From the NCBI GenBank assembly GCA_949752745.1, contig OX457024.1, positions 110,908,219 through 110,972,218 on the forward strand: 64,000 nt of DNA. The letters run 5' to 3'. Shown one piece after another: positions 12,677 through 23,329 of this stretch. The stretch's first letter is position 1; each line of letters opens with the position of its first letter. Under the pieces are notes generated by a model. That model saw nothing but the letters and a program-made list of their open reading frames with translations, was not told where the DNA came from and ran no database searches. Position numbers and translations under genes: made by a program. The stretch is from Protula sp. h YS-2021. Its lineage: Eukaryota; Annelida; Polychaeta; Sabellida; Serpulidae.

Positions 12677-13357
12677 CAGTAAAATCCCGGATATGGACAC
12701 CCATCTATTATGGACACCCTTGAAGTATGTACAGCAGTTTTCAGTCTGTTTTAAAACGCCATAGAGTTCTGTTATATCTAGACCCCTCTATTGTGGACAC
12801 TCCTCTATTCAGAATTAGGGACACTCTTTTTATAAGTACGGTTGCACATTTAAAACAACCCCCCTATTGTGGACAGTCAAATTGCTGTCCATATTTTGTA
12901 CATTATGTAAACAACCTGTATCAGCTTGTTACTCGACAGTGTTTGTTATCTGTGGGTATAGAGTGCATTATATTGAACACAGTGCATGCAAAGACAATAG
13001 AGCTTATTACAAAAGATGTGTGCTTAAGAGAGAAGCTTTACTAATCCCTATTGACATGTGCTCCGTCTTTTAAAATGCGTATAAAAGAACAAGTAATTCA
13101 TTGTCTTTATACTCAGTTAAGATGTTATACAAGGTGTTAAGTCTGAATATCGGTGGTGTGAAAAGAAAACGGAACGACCTTTCGCTATCTGATAAAGTTA
13201 AAATAATCAAAGCTAGTGATGGGAAAAGTGTAAGAAAAATCGCCAAAGATTTTAGTTGTAGTTGTCAGATAGAACAGGACTTCGAAATTAGGGATACGCC
13301 GCCATTAGGGACAAAATTATTCAGTCACTTTTTGTCCCTAATAGCGGAGTTTCACTG
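12677..13357 (+). mobile_element. Tigger/pogo-like element, internally deleted
   Basis: Starts CAGTAAAATCCCGGATATGG and ends in CGGAGTTTCACTG, whose reverse complement is CAGTGAAACTCCG. These are pogo/Tigger-type ends, with TA at the right edge and TG (a mutated TA) at the left. Several subterminal copies of TATTGTGGACACTCC-like sequence follow the left end. A frame at 13122-13270 encodes only the N-terminal helix-turn-helix of a CENP-B/pogo transposase (KRKRNDLSLSDKVKIIKAS, SVRKIAKDFSCS) and runs straight into the right end. The catalytic part is deleted. The site is empty in the paralogous flanks of B, C and D. Confidence 0.75.
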
Positions 13358-13551
13358 TATATCAGTTCGTTGTTGTACCTACGGCAGCTTTGCTCTTTTT
13401 TATGTTAGACTTTTTCATTTTGTAAGTGTTTCCGCCGTTAAATTTTTCAAAACGCTCTTCTGTTTACATACAACAGATAGATTACTCAGCAGAGAGATAA
13501 AGGCCTGCTGTCCCACAACAGAGCTGTGAATTCGTCCAGTCATTTTCCTTG

Positions 13552-16500
13552 TTATGTAAAAACCATCACTTCGCAAAGGGTTAAAATGCCAGCATTGTGA
13601 AGCTGAATACTCAGATATCTGCATTAATCATAAACAATAAAACACTTGTTGTTAACAGATCTAAGGTAAGGGGAACAGGTGGGGTGAGACTTCTTGCCGT
13701 TTTAAATCAAATTTTGTCTTAACGATATCAACATTTTCAATGCAATGCATTTCCAAATGACCATTTAATTGCTGCCCTGAATTAAAGTAATAGTAGACTT
13801 TAATATAGCTTTCAAATGTAACCGGTTTTCTCAGTTTTCATGCTTCTATTGACGGATGCAGGAGCCTTTTTTCGTTTTAAATAAAATTATGCATTTTTTG
13901 TTTGATTTATTAAAATATGAAGTTAAAACTTTTATTGCACTTCATCGACACCTTTACCTTAATTACAATTCACTTCCAATCATCCATTTAATTACAACGC
14001 ATAATTACTAAAATTAACTGATGAAAATAGCATATATTAAATGTGACCTGATGCATTGCTTTATTTTCTATTAATTTACAATTAGTTGACGACAACCCCG
14101 ACTGTATGATCATTGCATCAAAAAATGTTCAACAGTTTGCGACCTTTGACGCATTTCATGCAATATTTTAAAACTAAACTGCCATTTCCATAATTACGTA
14201 CTGTTCTATGCATGTCAGTATAAATTATTGTACATTTGCATTACATTGTATTTTTAGTCCATGTTAATTTATCACCCCTCAATATAAATAACTAGGGTAT
14301 GCCACTGGCAGGCTACCTGAGACTCATTGTTTTCTTCGTTGGTCGTCCGAAGGTTAAACAGTTTTGATCCAAAATTAAAGCCCCTGATCGCTGTGTTTAT
14401 GAGCGGAAATTATTAAGGATCGATCACGCACATTGTATATTACCTTCCTGTAAGGATTGTAATGCATTCTATATCCTCATGTAGATTAGCTATTCCGTCG
14501 ATGTAATTGCAAAGTCTTTTGTCTGTTGACAGATTTGAATTGACGTCATCACTTACGTAGATGTAAACATTGTTCAGTCGTCCAGCTTTAAATAAACAGG
14601 GATGAGAAATATGAAGAAATTAATTAATTAAAAGAAAAAATCTATCCTATTTTCAATCCCTCAATAACCCTTTTCACAAACAATCAATCAAACCAAGCAG
14701 CAAACTAATTTTAGCATGTTTAACAGATTTAATTTATATTCTTCAGATAATTTAGATATCTAGCTGTATAACTACTAAATCAAACTTTTGTAAAGTGTTC
14801 AGCATATTGTTCTGCACTGTTCTGGTATGGCCTGGGAAATTTCAGCTGAAACTTGCCCGGTTTGATTGATGAAACTGTGAGAAAACTTATTACTCTGCCT
14901 TACCACAACAATCTGATCTGTTCCAGATTTTGACTGACGTTACTACAGAAGATCGTAGAAAGTCCACTGTCCACCAAGGTGATGCTTCGTTTCCTGTTAA
15001 TAAAGAATGCTTGTAAGTCTATTCGATTACACATAATGCAGTTTAAGTAGATGCTTTATGACTGAACTTTGTGAAAGCACTTTGTGTAGGCACTGTGTGC
15101 ATAGACTTTGTGCATACACTATGTGTAGCTACTTTGTGTAGAAATCTTGTGCAGGCACTTTTTAGATGCCTTGTGTGGCACTCTGTGAAGACACTTTAAG
15201 CAGATACTTTGTAACGGCACTTTGTGAAAGCACCTTGTGTAGAATGTGTGGGGACACACTGTCAGCGAGCAGTTTGTGTAGCCAGTTACTTTGTGTTAGA
15301 CCTGCAGACACTGTTTCTAGGTGCTTTATGTAGGCACTCTACAAAGAGACTTAGTATAGGGACTTTATGGACAGGCTTTCTATAGAGTCTTTTGTACAGA
15401 GGCGTATGGAGACTTGGTCTATAAACTTTGTTTGGGGACTTTGTAGATGTTGTGTATGGATTGTTTGCTTGACTTAGTTTAGTGGAAAAACTTAAAAGCT
15501 TTGATTGAAAAGAATATATCGAAAATTGTTTCATTTTTATCATAAAGTGTAATGAAAGCTATTGCAATGCAATAGTTTTCTGACTGCCATTCAGCTATTC
15601 TGTCTCGCAGTTCATATACAACAACAGAGAAAGAAATTACTGCACAACATGAAAAACAAACAGCATAAAAAATCACGTAAACCATAGCATCATTAAACAA
15701 GAAAGCGTAAAGAATCATCTATGTACATGGAAAGAAGAGAAGAGAACAAAATGTCAACCCGTTTGTAAGGAAGAATTAATTCACTTACCTGTATGGGAAC
15801 AGGAACAGTGGAGGTAATTGGAGTCAGTATTTCCATCCACGACTGTACTTGCTTGGGAAGAGCAGTGCTCTACCAATGTCGAGGACTGGTATGTCGGCTT
15901 TGCATGGGCAATTTCGGAGACTGTAACCGAGAAGATTTTATATGTGCTTTAGTCAAAGTAAGCGTCATAACATTTAAAGAAAACAGAAAAGAAAAGAAAA
16001 AAAAACACCAAGCATTTATACGTTTTTTCTCTGATCACTTTGTTAGTTTTGAATAATATATATATATCATCCATTTATTTGTAGAAAGTCAATATTAGAC
16101 AATAATATCTCAATGTTGACTTAAACTAAGTCAGCAGCTACTTCGTTACATGGGTTGATTGATGTTTTGCTTACAACTAATTGTAATATCTATCGATTCC
16201 CAGCAAACATTTATTTCTATATCTCGTCTAATACTCGTCTAGTCCTCGTCATTACGAGTTTTAGATCAGTTTCAGGATGTAAAACTGGTCGGAATCTCGT
16301 ATTTATTTTCTCGCCCAGTTTCAGACGAGATATCAAATGTTGTCATAAACGAGTTTTAGACGGCTTTTTGATTTTATGTCTTCCACTTTTTCACTTTCAC
16401 TCTTTCACCTTCGTTTTTTTTTCCGTTAACAGTATTTTGATAAAAGGAAAACCACAGAAAGCAAGTAAAAGATTTCTAATCTAAAACACCCTTTCTTAGA

Positions 16501-17742
16501 TAGTTTATTGTATTTCGCACGCAAAAAAGTCAAATCAATGAATAATTATCATTTTGTATTTTATACCTGCGTATAAACAAAGGATAGAAAAACAGAGCGG
16601 GTATTGGTCGGGTTTGACTCCCCCCTCCCCCTCCCGTATATATTTTTTTCCTGTACCGCTTCCATGCCCATTCTCAAAATCGATCAATAATACAGTGACG
16701 ACATTTAGAGCACAGCCTCAAAACTAAACGTCATATTATTACAAACGTCATATAATTGCGTCATTTGTGTAGTTTTTGCTTTGTTATTTCGCGATTTGAG
16801 TTGAAATAGGTTGCTTCCGTTGAACTGTCAAAAATAACAAGAAACGTTCGAAATGGAGAAAATATTTGTTTATGGAATGGGCTCGTGAGGTTAATTCTTT
16901 AACCACACGAGTTTAAGGCATATAAATTGGTGTGTTTGTGTTATTACTGATGACAAAAAGGAAGGCATTTCTAAAGGTAAGTTTATATTTCTTAAAGGTT
17001 AATATTTGATATATTCTGTGGAACCGGGGTGGGGTGTGTGGGGGGAGGGGGGGCGATTTCTTTGATACAGTCTCATGGACATGTTTGTATCACTTCTTGT
17101 GAATCAAAAAATAAAAAAAAATAATCTTTTACATTAAAAAATACTCGTCTGGAACTAATCTATATCCCGTTTCCTCGTCTGAAAAAGTGATCTGAAACTC
17201 GTCTTAAATACATATCAAAATTTGACCAGAAATAGACGTGTTTCAGACATTTCAAAATAGACTAGATGCAGACGAGAAAAACTCGTCTATAACTCGTGCG
17301 CAAACACACCTGAATCTCGTCTAGAACTCGTAAATATGTTTGCTGGGTTTATGCGGTCCACTACACATTTTAAAATTAAATAAGAGACTAATGGTCAAAG
17401 TGATTTTTGCTTATCAAGAATTCCAGAAGTCTTGCCTTTGCTGTAACATGTATAATCACTGGATTGGTTTTCCGTGACGTCAGTGATATATTCCAGTAGC
17501 ACACACTTTACAAAATTCGGATAATACATAACATTGAACGCGACACAGTGGCCTAAATAAGAGCATTCATAAGAACACCTCAAACATGAGGCTACAAAAT
17601 AGAAGTTTAAAACACCACCATCACAAACGCCAGATATGTTTTTGAAAGTGTTATATCTGTAGCTGTTTTCTGCCAAGCACAATTGCAGCAGAATGAAGGC
17701 AAAAGGAACAAATAATAAAACAAATTTGTATTTGGAAAACAT
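13552..17742 (-). CDS. Gene A: secreted PAN + F-type lectin protein, 245 aa
   Basis: Five exons: E1 17742-17436, E2 15920-15789, E3 14993-14904, E4 14585-14444, E5 13618-13552 (TAA). All are in phase (307+132+90+142+67 = 738 nt). E1 starts at the only ATG and encodes a signal peptide (cleavage likely after LCLA, residue 24) and a PAN/apple-like domain with Cys40, 56, 60, 66, 80, 99 plus an extra Cys53. E2-E5 encode an F-type lectin domain: KPTYQSS, AVDGN-type VVDGNTDSNY, SHTG, WWTVDF, vicinal Cys175-176, Cys202/217 and a terminal LCEV strand (236-245). The fucose-site triad His145, Arg172, Arg179 is complete with eel-agglutinin spacing (27 and 7). Intron 1 uses a GC donor (AAAG|GCAAG) and holds a MITE. 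Extracellular glycan binding is inferred from the family. Confident of structure, not of expression. Confidence 0.85.
15050..15480. repeat. Intron 2 minisatellite of gene A
   Basis: Degenerate 12-13-bp repeat around ACTTTGTGTAGAC. It lies between E3 and E2 and recurs at the same place in every lectin copy: about 26975-27400, 34550-34890, 44800-45320, 50390-50650 and 58860-59400. Confidence 0.8.
16199..17347. mobile_element. MITE with CCCAGCAAACAT ends, in intron 1 of gene A
   Basis: A 1149-bp insertion beginning CCCAGCAAACAT and ending ATGTTTGCTGGG. Both ends carry clusters of ACTCGTCTA-like subterminal repeats (about 16220-16260 and 17145-17335). It has no transposase frame. The other loci have the uninterrupted target (in C at about 46065, TATCTATGGATTTATGCG), which implies a 2-bp TT target duplication. 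Only 88 bp separate it from the exon 1 donor. Superfamily unassigned. Confidence 0.8.
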
Positions 17743-18780
17743 TTGTATTTGCAGTGAAATTTTTATATATTCTATTCCAATGCACTTGAGCCAGCATAAC
17801 TATCTACTTGCTTCTCCGTCCCTTCTGTAATAGCTATTGCCAAAACAGCACAGATATTTACACAGAACTGATTTCTACGCATTAAGTAGTTTTCTGTACA
17901 ATGACCTATAACTAAGCCTTTCCTCTGCCCTTTTAGATTTAGTACATGTTTCCCTCCCTTTCCCTTTGTGACAGGTTAAACTACTTGATTATTTATTATT
18001 TTCTCGACATCACTGATATATTCTAGCTTGATGCCATTCAAATAATTCATGCCATTTGATTAGTCTGTAAAAGCATATAAGTGACAACAAAGGCCTTTGT
18101 ACTAGGTCTGCAAGAATAAATGTTTCAGTAAATTAAAGGCTTCAATAATACATGATTTTTCCTAAAGTTTAAGCATTTCATTTAGTGCAGGAAAGAAAGC
18201 AGTTATTGTCTCATACAGGAAAGGATTCTTATTCCAGCAACATATATGTTTCTCTATCCGGAAAGGCAAATAACCCCACAAATTAGCATGTCCACATTCC
18301 GTAATTTTTATTATAGAGAAAGATCATTATCTTTGGTGCTTTGTATTCGATTCGGACAATCCAATGCGAAGCACACCAGCCCCATCTATTATAACACAAA
18401 TACATACAATCCTGTCTCAGCCAGCCAAATGAGCAGAAATAAATCTTTTGCACCTCTCAGATGATTCGTTGTTTTGTGATACCGCCTGTATGTCATTTGG
18501 GAACTTTCGTAGTACTAAGCCAAAAGGGTTCCGCCACAAGAAAACCTTTATCAGCATCACAGGTGCTTTTGGCATTTGAATAAATGTTCCTAGCGAGGTG
18601 TCGTACACGATAAGGTAACGCAAATTTCACTTAGCGTTACTTTATACGGATTACTTTGTCATACTTTGTGGGTTATAATATTATTAATTCTTTCAACACA
18701 TAAAATAACACAGAAGTAAAGTAGAAGTGTTGATAATTAATGAGAATCCCGTGAAATAATCTGTCAACGGCCTCTAATAA
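17743..18780. promoter_or_regulatory. 5' flank of gene A
   Basis: A TATATAAAAA box on the minus strand (about 17759-17768) lies some 25 nt before the ATG, and the same TATAAAA is kept in C and D. Beyond it the flank (about 18200-18620) is homologous to about 36350-36780, 47340-47840 and 61030-61500. The open frames in this block differ between copies, so I call no gene in it. Promoter function is inferred. Confidence 0.45.
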
Positions 18781-18799
18781 AATGCCGTATACCTTCATG

Positions 18800-19200
18800 C
18801 ATGAGACGCCAAAGACGTTTATGTGAATCTATTACACGGAAACATACGAGTTCTAACTACTAAGATTCCATACTTGGCTATACACTTAAATAATAGACGG
18901 AAATACACGAGATTATACACATTGCCATACATGAGGTTCCATACATGGCCTTATATTACTCAGCATACAATAGCAGACAGCATACAATATTCTACACACT
19001 GTCATGCATTAGATTCCATACACGGCTACATATATTCAATAAACGGGATCATACGAAATTCTATAATCTTCAATGCATGTCATTCACTGACACATTTTAA
19101 TTCGCTACATAGCAATATACAATATCATATAAACTTTCACACATGAAAAATCATACGAGATATAAAACAGATATTGTAGACAGCCATATATGTGAATTGT
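18800..19200. repeat. Degenerate repeat shared with locus B flank
   Basis: Loose units of about 75-90 bp built on GATTCCATACATGGCTATAT, AATAGACGG and TACACGAGATTCTACA. The same array follows locus B at about 36900-37330 but is absent from C and D, which groups A with B. Confidence 0.6.
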
Positions 19201-19581
19201 TTTTACCAATCTTACTGTACTACTATTTTAAAGCGCACATAAATCCAAGAAGTTGTTATATACCAAATACACAGTGGTACCATTTTGAATCCCACACGTG
19301 ATAAATGCTTGCGCGAAATATTTCCATTTAAAAAGGATCGTTTGCTGCAGGGATTTTTTTGAACACGAAAAATGTATTTAGTAAATCTAAAGGTGCAGTG
19401 GTCAATGCTGTCTTCACTCAAGTCTTACAATTTCTTATTATTCCTCGTGTAACAAGGGGATATAGGTTTCTACTTGTCAGTCTGTCCGTCTGTCTGTCCG
19501 CTTATTTGCACTCTCGGGTCCGGACTATATCTCTCAAAGTATTTCTCCTATAGCTTTTTACATTGACATGCGGTTAGAACG

Positions 19582-19940
19582 TGTATTAAAAATACGACTT
19601 GTCAAAATTGTCTGTTTTTCAGGAAATTTATTTACACGGAGATAGGTTTTGTCCAGACGAGTTCTCCAAAACCATTCAATCCAGCGTTCCTAAATTTTAT
19701 GCAGTAAAAATATATATGTTGTAGATGTGCAACGTTGTATTATTTTGGAATCGGCCAAAAAGTGTTAAAAATTCGACTTTGCAAAAACATATGTTTTTAT
19801 GTGAACCTGTTTGTACAGAGATAGATTTTGTCCAGATGCGTTCTAAAAAACTTTTCGATCCAGCGTTTTGAATTTTTTTCAGTGAAAATATATATATCAT
19901 AGATGTGCCACATTACCTTGGCTTTTGAATCGACTAAAAA
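19582..19940. repeat. Two tandem copies of a ~180-bp unit
   Basis: 19582-19761 and 19762-19940 align throughout (shared GATAGRTTTTGTCCAGA, CAGCGTT, GTAGATGTGC-type landmarks, each ending near CGRCYAAAAA). They follow a GTCTGTCCGTCTGTCTGTCCG stretch. Non-coding; probably part of an old dispersed repeat. Confidence 0.65.
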
Positions 19941-20155
19941 TTGTTAGACAATGTAGTGTTTTTCGTTGAATTTAGTAACATCCAATGACATTATGTGTTA
20001 CACAGGGGAACCTGCCTCACTGTGGCTCTAGTTTTAGTCAGCTTATGCAGGTCGGGATGTTACGGCAATGACTCCCCTTACAGCTAGCCATAACGAAACA
20101 AAGATGATTGTCTGTACGCTGTACGAAGTTTCAACCTATTTGGAAAGCCTAAATA

Positions 20156-20975
20156 ATGCCAAAACTGACCGCATTTCAGCGCAAACACGCGATCGGGTGC
20201 TCTAAATTGAAAATATAACCTCAGTGGTCGCTAGGGTCTTTAGAGTGCACAAATCCACACGCCTTAAACCCCATTTAATGTAAACTGGATCCACTGCAGA
20301 CCGTTCTGAATCGGGGAGATCGCGGGCTACCACCCCACAAGCAGGGCCAAAGAATACGTTTGTCACATCTCCGGGACGGTATAATTCTGGCAACAGTCAC
20401 TGCCAGACACACTCTTGGAACCCACAATGACCGTGTATGTAACCAAACTATGAGAAACCGGCTCCATCGGTACTGTTTACAAGCACCTTAGCGAAGCCTG
20501 CGTTCAAAGAAAGGAAAGAGATTGATTCGGCAGGATGTGACAGTTTGGGCAGGCAGTTCATTCGCTCATCGAACTGAACTCCATTTTGTCAGCGGCATTT
20601 TTAAAGCTGAACAGTATCGAGAACAAATTTTGAAGCCATCTGTGGTCCCTTTTGTGCGTCAAAATGGTCTAATTCTACAGCAAAACAACACACATCCTCA
20701 CTCCGCGAGAGCTAAGCAGCAGTATCTCCAACTGCAAAACGTCCGGGTCTTGCCCTGAGCTGCTTTTTCGCCGGATCTTTCGCCGATCGGACACGCGTGG
20801 GTTATGGTGGAAAAGCCGTACACGAATGCGACATCCTACCTGAAACATTGCCAGAGCTTAGAAAAACGCAAAAAACGCGAACAACTTCACAAAATACAGA
20901 ATGTGATGAGATCCATGCGTCGCAGATTAATTGCACTTAAGGAGGCTGGTGGAGGACACACTTGTGTTAATAGCG
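20156..20975 (+). mobile_element. Tc1-like transposase, pseudogene
   Basis: An ATG at 20156 opens MPKLTAFQRKHAIG, the N-terminal helix-turn-helix of Tc1-type transposases. After frame breaks, SGRSRATTPQAG (about 20310-20345) is the linker before the second helix-turn-helix. The open frame 20522-20758 holds the catalytic region: VTVWAGSSFAHRTELHFVSG, then VVPFVRQNG and an NNTHPHSARA block where Tc1 elements have DNARPH, so the second catalytic Asp is Asn. The C-terminal part is at about 20890-20975 (RSMRRRLIALKEAGGGHTC). The centre is missing and frames are broken, so it is inactive. Confidence 0.85.
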
Positions 20976-20979
20976 TACG

Positions 20980-22330
20980 TTTAATTAGTGGTGACGTCGC
21001 TTTTGACGTGAAGTCGTTTTTGTTTTCAGAAACAGAAAGCTTCACATTACGCCTACTAAAATGTGTAATTATATTGATTCTTAATTATTTCTCACATAAT
21101 ACATTTTGCAGGTTTCAAATTTGCGTTTTTAAATTTGTTGAGTACATAAATCAGACACACGGCATCGGAATTCTGAACACTGTGATACTTCAGATTTTAT
21201 ACAGATGAGGATTTTAAACATGATAATATACGAGATTCTACATTGTATTACTTTAGTTCTCCTTTGCTGTGTATTACTGGGTTTACTGTTTTTCTAATAT
21301 TCTTGCAGCACACACTTGCTACCATTTGAAAAATACATGAGATTATATGCAATGTAATGGTCTAGATTAAACAGCTGCCGAGGGTACCTGAAACGTGAGG
21401 CTAGAAAATAGAGGTTTAGCAGTGTAAACTTGACATGAATAATTCAAAACTTTTGAATATTATTCTGCGTATGGATATGAGCAGCAACATGTGTGTGTAT
21501 AGGGCCCCCACTTCTTGCTGGTACCCCCTGGATGTCTTCTGGGTGGGGGAGGCACAGTATCTTTAATGCATAAAAAGGTTAATCTCAAGGCTTGAGATCA
21601 TATAAATAAACCTATGCCCCCTAAACTAATTGAAGCATGAAACGGCGAGAATTTGTAGCAGCAAATTTCACAAAATTGCCTTTGAAAAACACATCTAGAA
21701 AATCAAACCAACTCAAAACTTTCGGTTTTGTAACACGGTGGTAAACTGAGCTGGCAATTAAAACATTTAAAAAGTAAAAGTGAAGACAAACTCTTAATTT
21801 ATCGAATTAATAAATTAATATAATGAATGTCTTTAAATTTTTAGACAGCCAACTGGACCATCTGAATTAAAGAAGGCGAGATGGCTCAAGTCAATTTGAG
21901 ATGGCCTCAGCTCATGGGACTACCGTCAATTTCCCACACTGAAGTTTAAACATATAGTGGAGCATAATTCACATTGTCAAGTACAGAGCTTAAAGACAAA
22001 GTTGAACTCAGCAGGGCTATTATTAGTGACGATTGTTAGCATATTCAGACGGGATGCGTAAAAATGACCAGCAATATTCACGCGCCTTCTGCCAATTAAG
22101 CCACAATGTACAATGTTAAGATGTGTTAAACGGATCACACGCCTTGCTAATTGAGCATCATATTGTTTATTCACTTCATATTAAACTTTTGAAGGTTTTA
22201 GGTAAACGACAAGACATCAAAACTGGGTTAAAGTATCTTCAAGGTTTGTCCAATTTTGAACTGGAAGAAAGTTCAAACCTGGGTTTTTAGCTTTCTTTTC
22301 ACCATAGCAAACCTCTGCAGAACCTAGGCT
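20980..22330. other. Spacer, no gene seen
   Basis: AT-rich unique sequence inserted, relative to loci C and D, between the two halves of the 5' flank. I see no coding frame with support and no RNA gene. Confidence 0.5.
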
Positions 22331-22339
22331 CTGGGTTAC

Positions 22340-22560
22340 AATATGCAGTCGCTCCAGAGCCTCAGCCAGCTCCAGGCTGCTGTGAAGGTGCGCTGTCTCT
22401 CTGCTTCGTCCCCTCTATCCTCCTTCCCCGCCACCCCTATCATCCTCACTCTTCTCCTCCTAATACTGATGCTGTCAAGCCCTGCCCCCTTTCTAACCCC
22501 CTCTCCCGCCCTGACCGAGCCAATGCGAGAGTCACACACAGCTTTTACTGGAGAAGTTAT
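22340..22560. other. C/T-rich, GC-rich island
   Basis: Strong pyrimidine bias on the plus strand (CCCCTCTATCCTCCTTCCCCG and similar) inside AT-rich surroundings. Frames are open on both strands because of composition. It has no paralogue at the other loci. Confidence 0.5.
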
Positions 22561-22739
22561 ACATCCTATGTCCAATGTTCGTTATTTGTGCTTAAAGAAA
22601 TCATTTGCACCACATGATTTTGATAACTAAATTGCCTTAAATTTTCTATGCTGTTATTTTTTATATTAAAGCAAATGGTGGAAATAGGACACCTTTACGT
22701 TGGCATACAATAGCATGGTGCCCATGGCAGAACAGATTG

Positions 22740-23080
22740 AGGGTGAGTGATGGGGGCAGATAGGCACCTCCGCTTCTACAATGCATGTGTGTATGTGGGT
22801 GTGTATGTGTGTGTGCAGAGTGAGGACACTATCTCACAGGTGGAAGGAAGGGGGCGCGTGTGGGGAGGTTGGGCTTGGGAGATGGGGAGACGTGTGGTGG
22901 GAGCACGGCAGATAGACACGTCCACTTATGGAATGAATCGACGGGAACGTGTGTGCAGATTGTGGACACCAACTCACAGGTGAGGGTGGAGGAAGAAAGG
23001 GGCGTATAGATGTGTGAGTGGTGAGGGGGGGTTGAGTCTTGGAAGTATGAGGGCCCGTAGTGGTGCGCTGCAGACAGGCA
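22740..23080. repeat. G-rich minisatellite, ~150-160-bp unit
   Basis: Two full units (from about 22747 and 22889) and the start of a third (about 23052) share GGCAGATAGRCAC, GTGTGTGCAGA, GGACACYAWCTCACAGGT and GAGGAAG(A)AAGGGGCG. It is GT/GA-rich and unlike its neighbours, and found only here. Confidence 0.65.
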
Positions 23081-23329
23081 CTCTTCTAAAATTAAATTCC
23101 CAAGTGAAAGTGTCAGAGGAAACTCTGGGTTGGAAAAATGTAATAAACAAAAGAGTTCACTACCAAAGCGAAGCTGTCTTGCACCGATTCGCGTAATTCT
23201 TTTTTGAACAGTCCAAAATGGGCCTGTGATATGATCTCTTAATTAATGAACAAGTACTGAAGAATCTTTTGTATCACGCTGGTTCTAAGGGAATTATACA
23301 GACTGTTTTTGTAAGAACCGGCAGCGATT

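Noticed and set aside
22343..22630. 95-codon Leu/Pro/Ser-rich frame that looks like a membrane segment
   Set aside because: Comes from C/T-rich composition; the opposite strand is open too and no paralogue exists.
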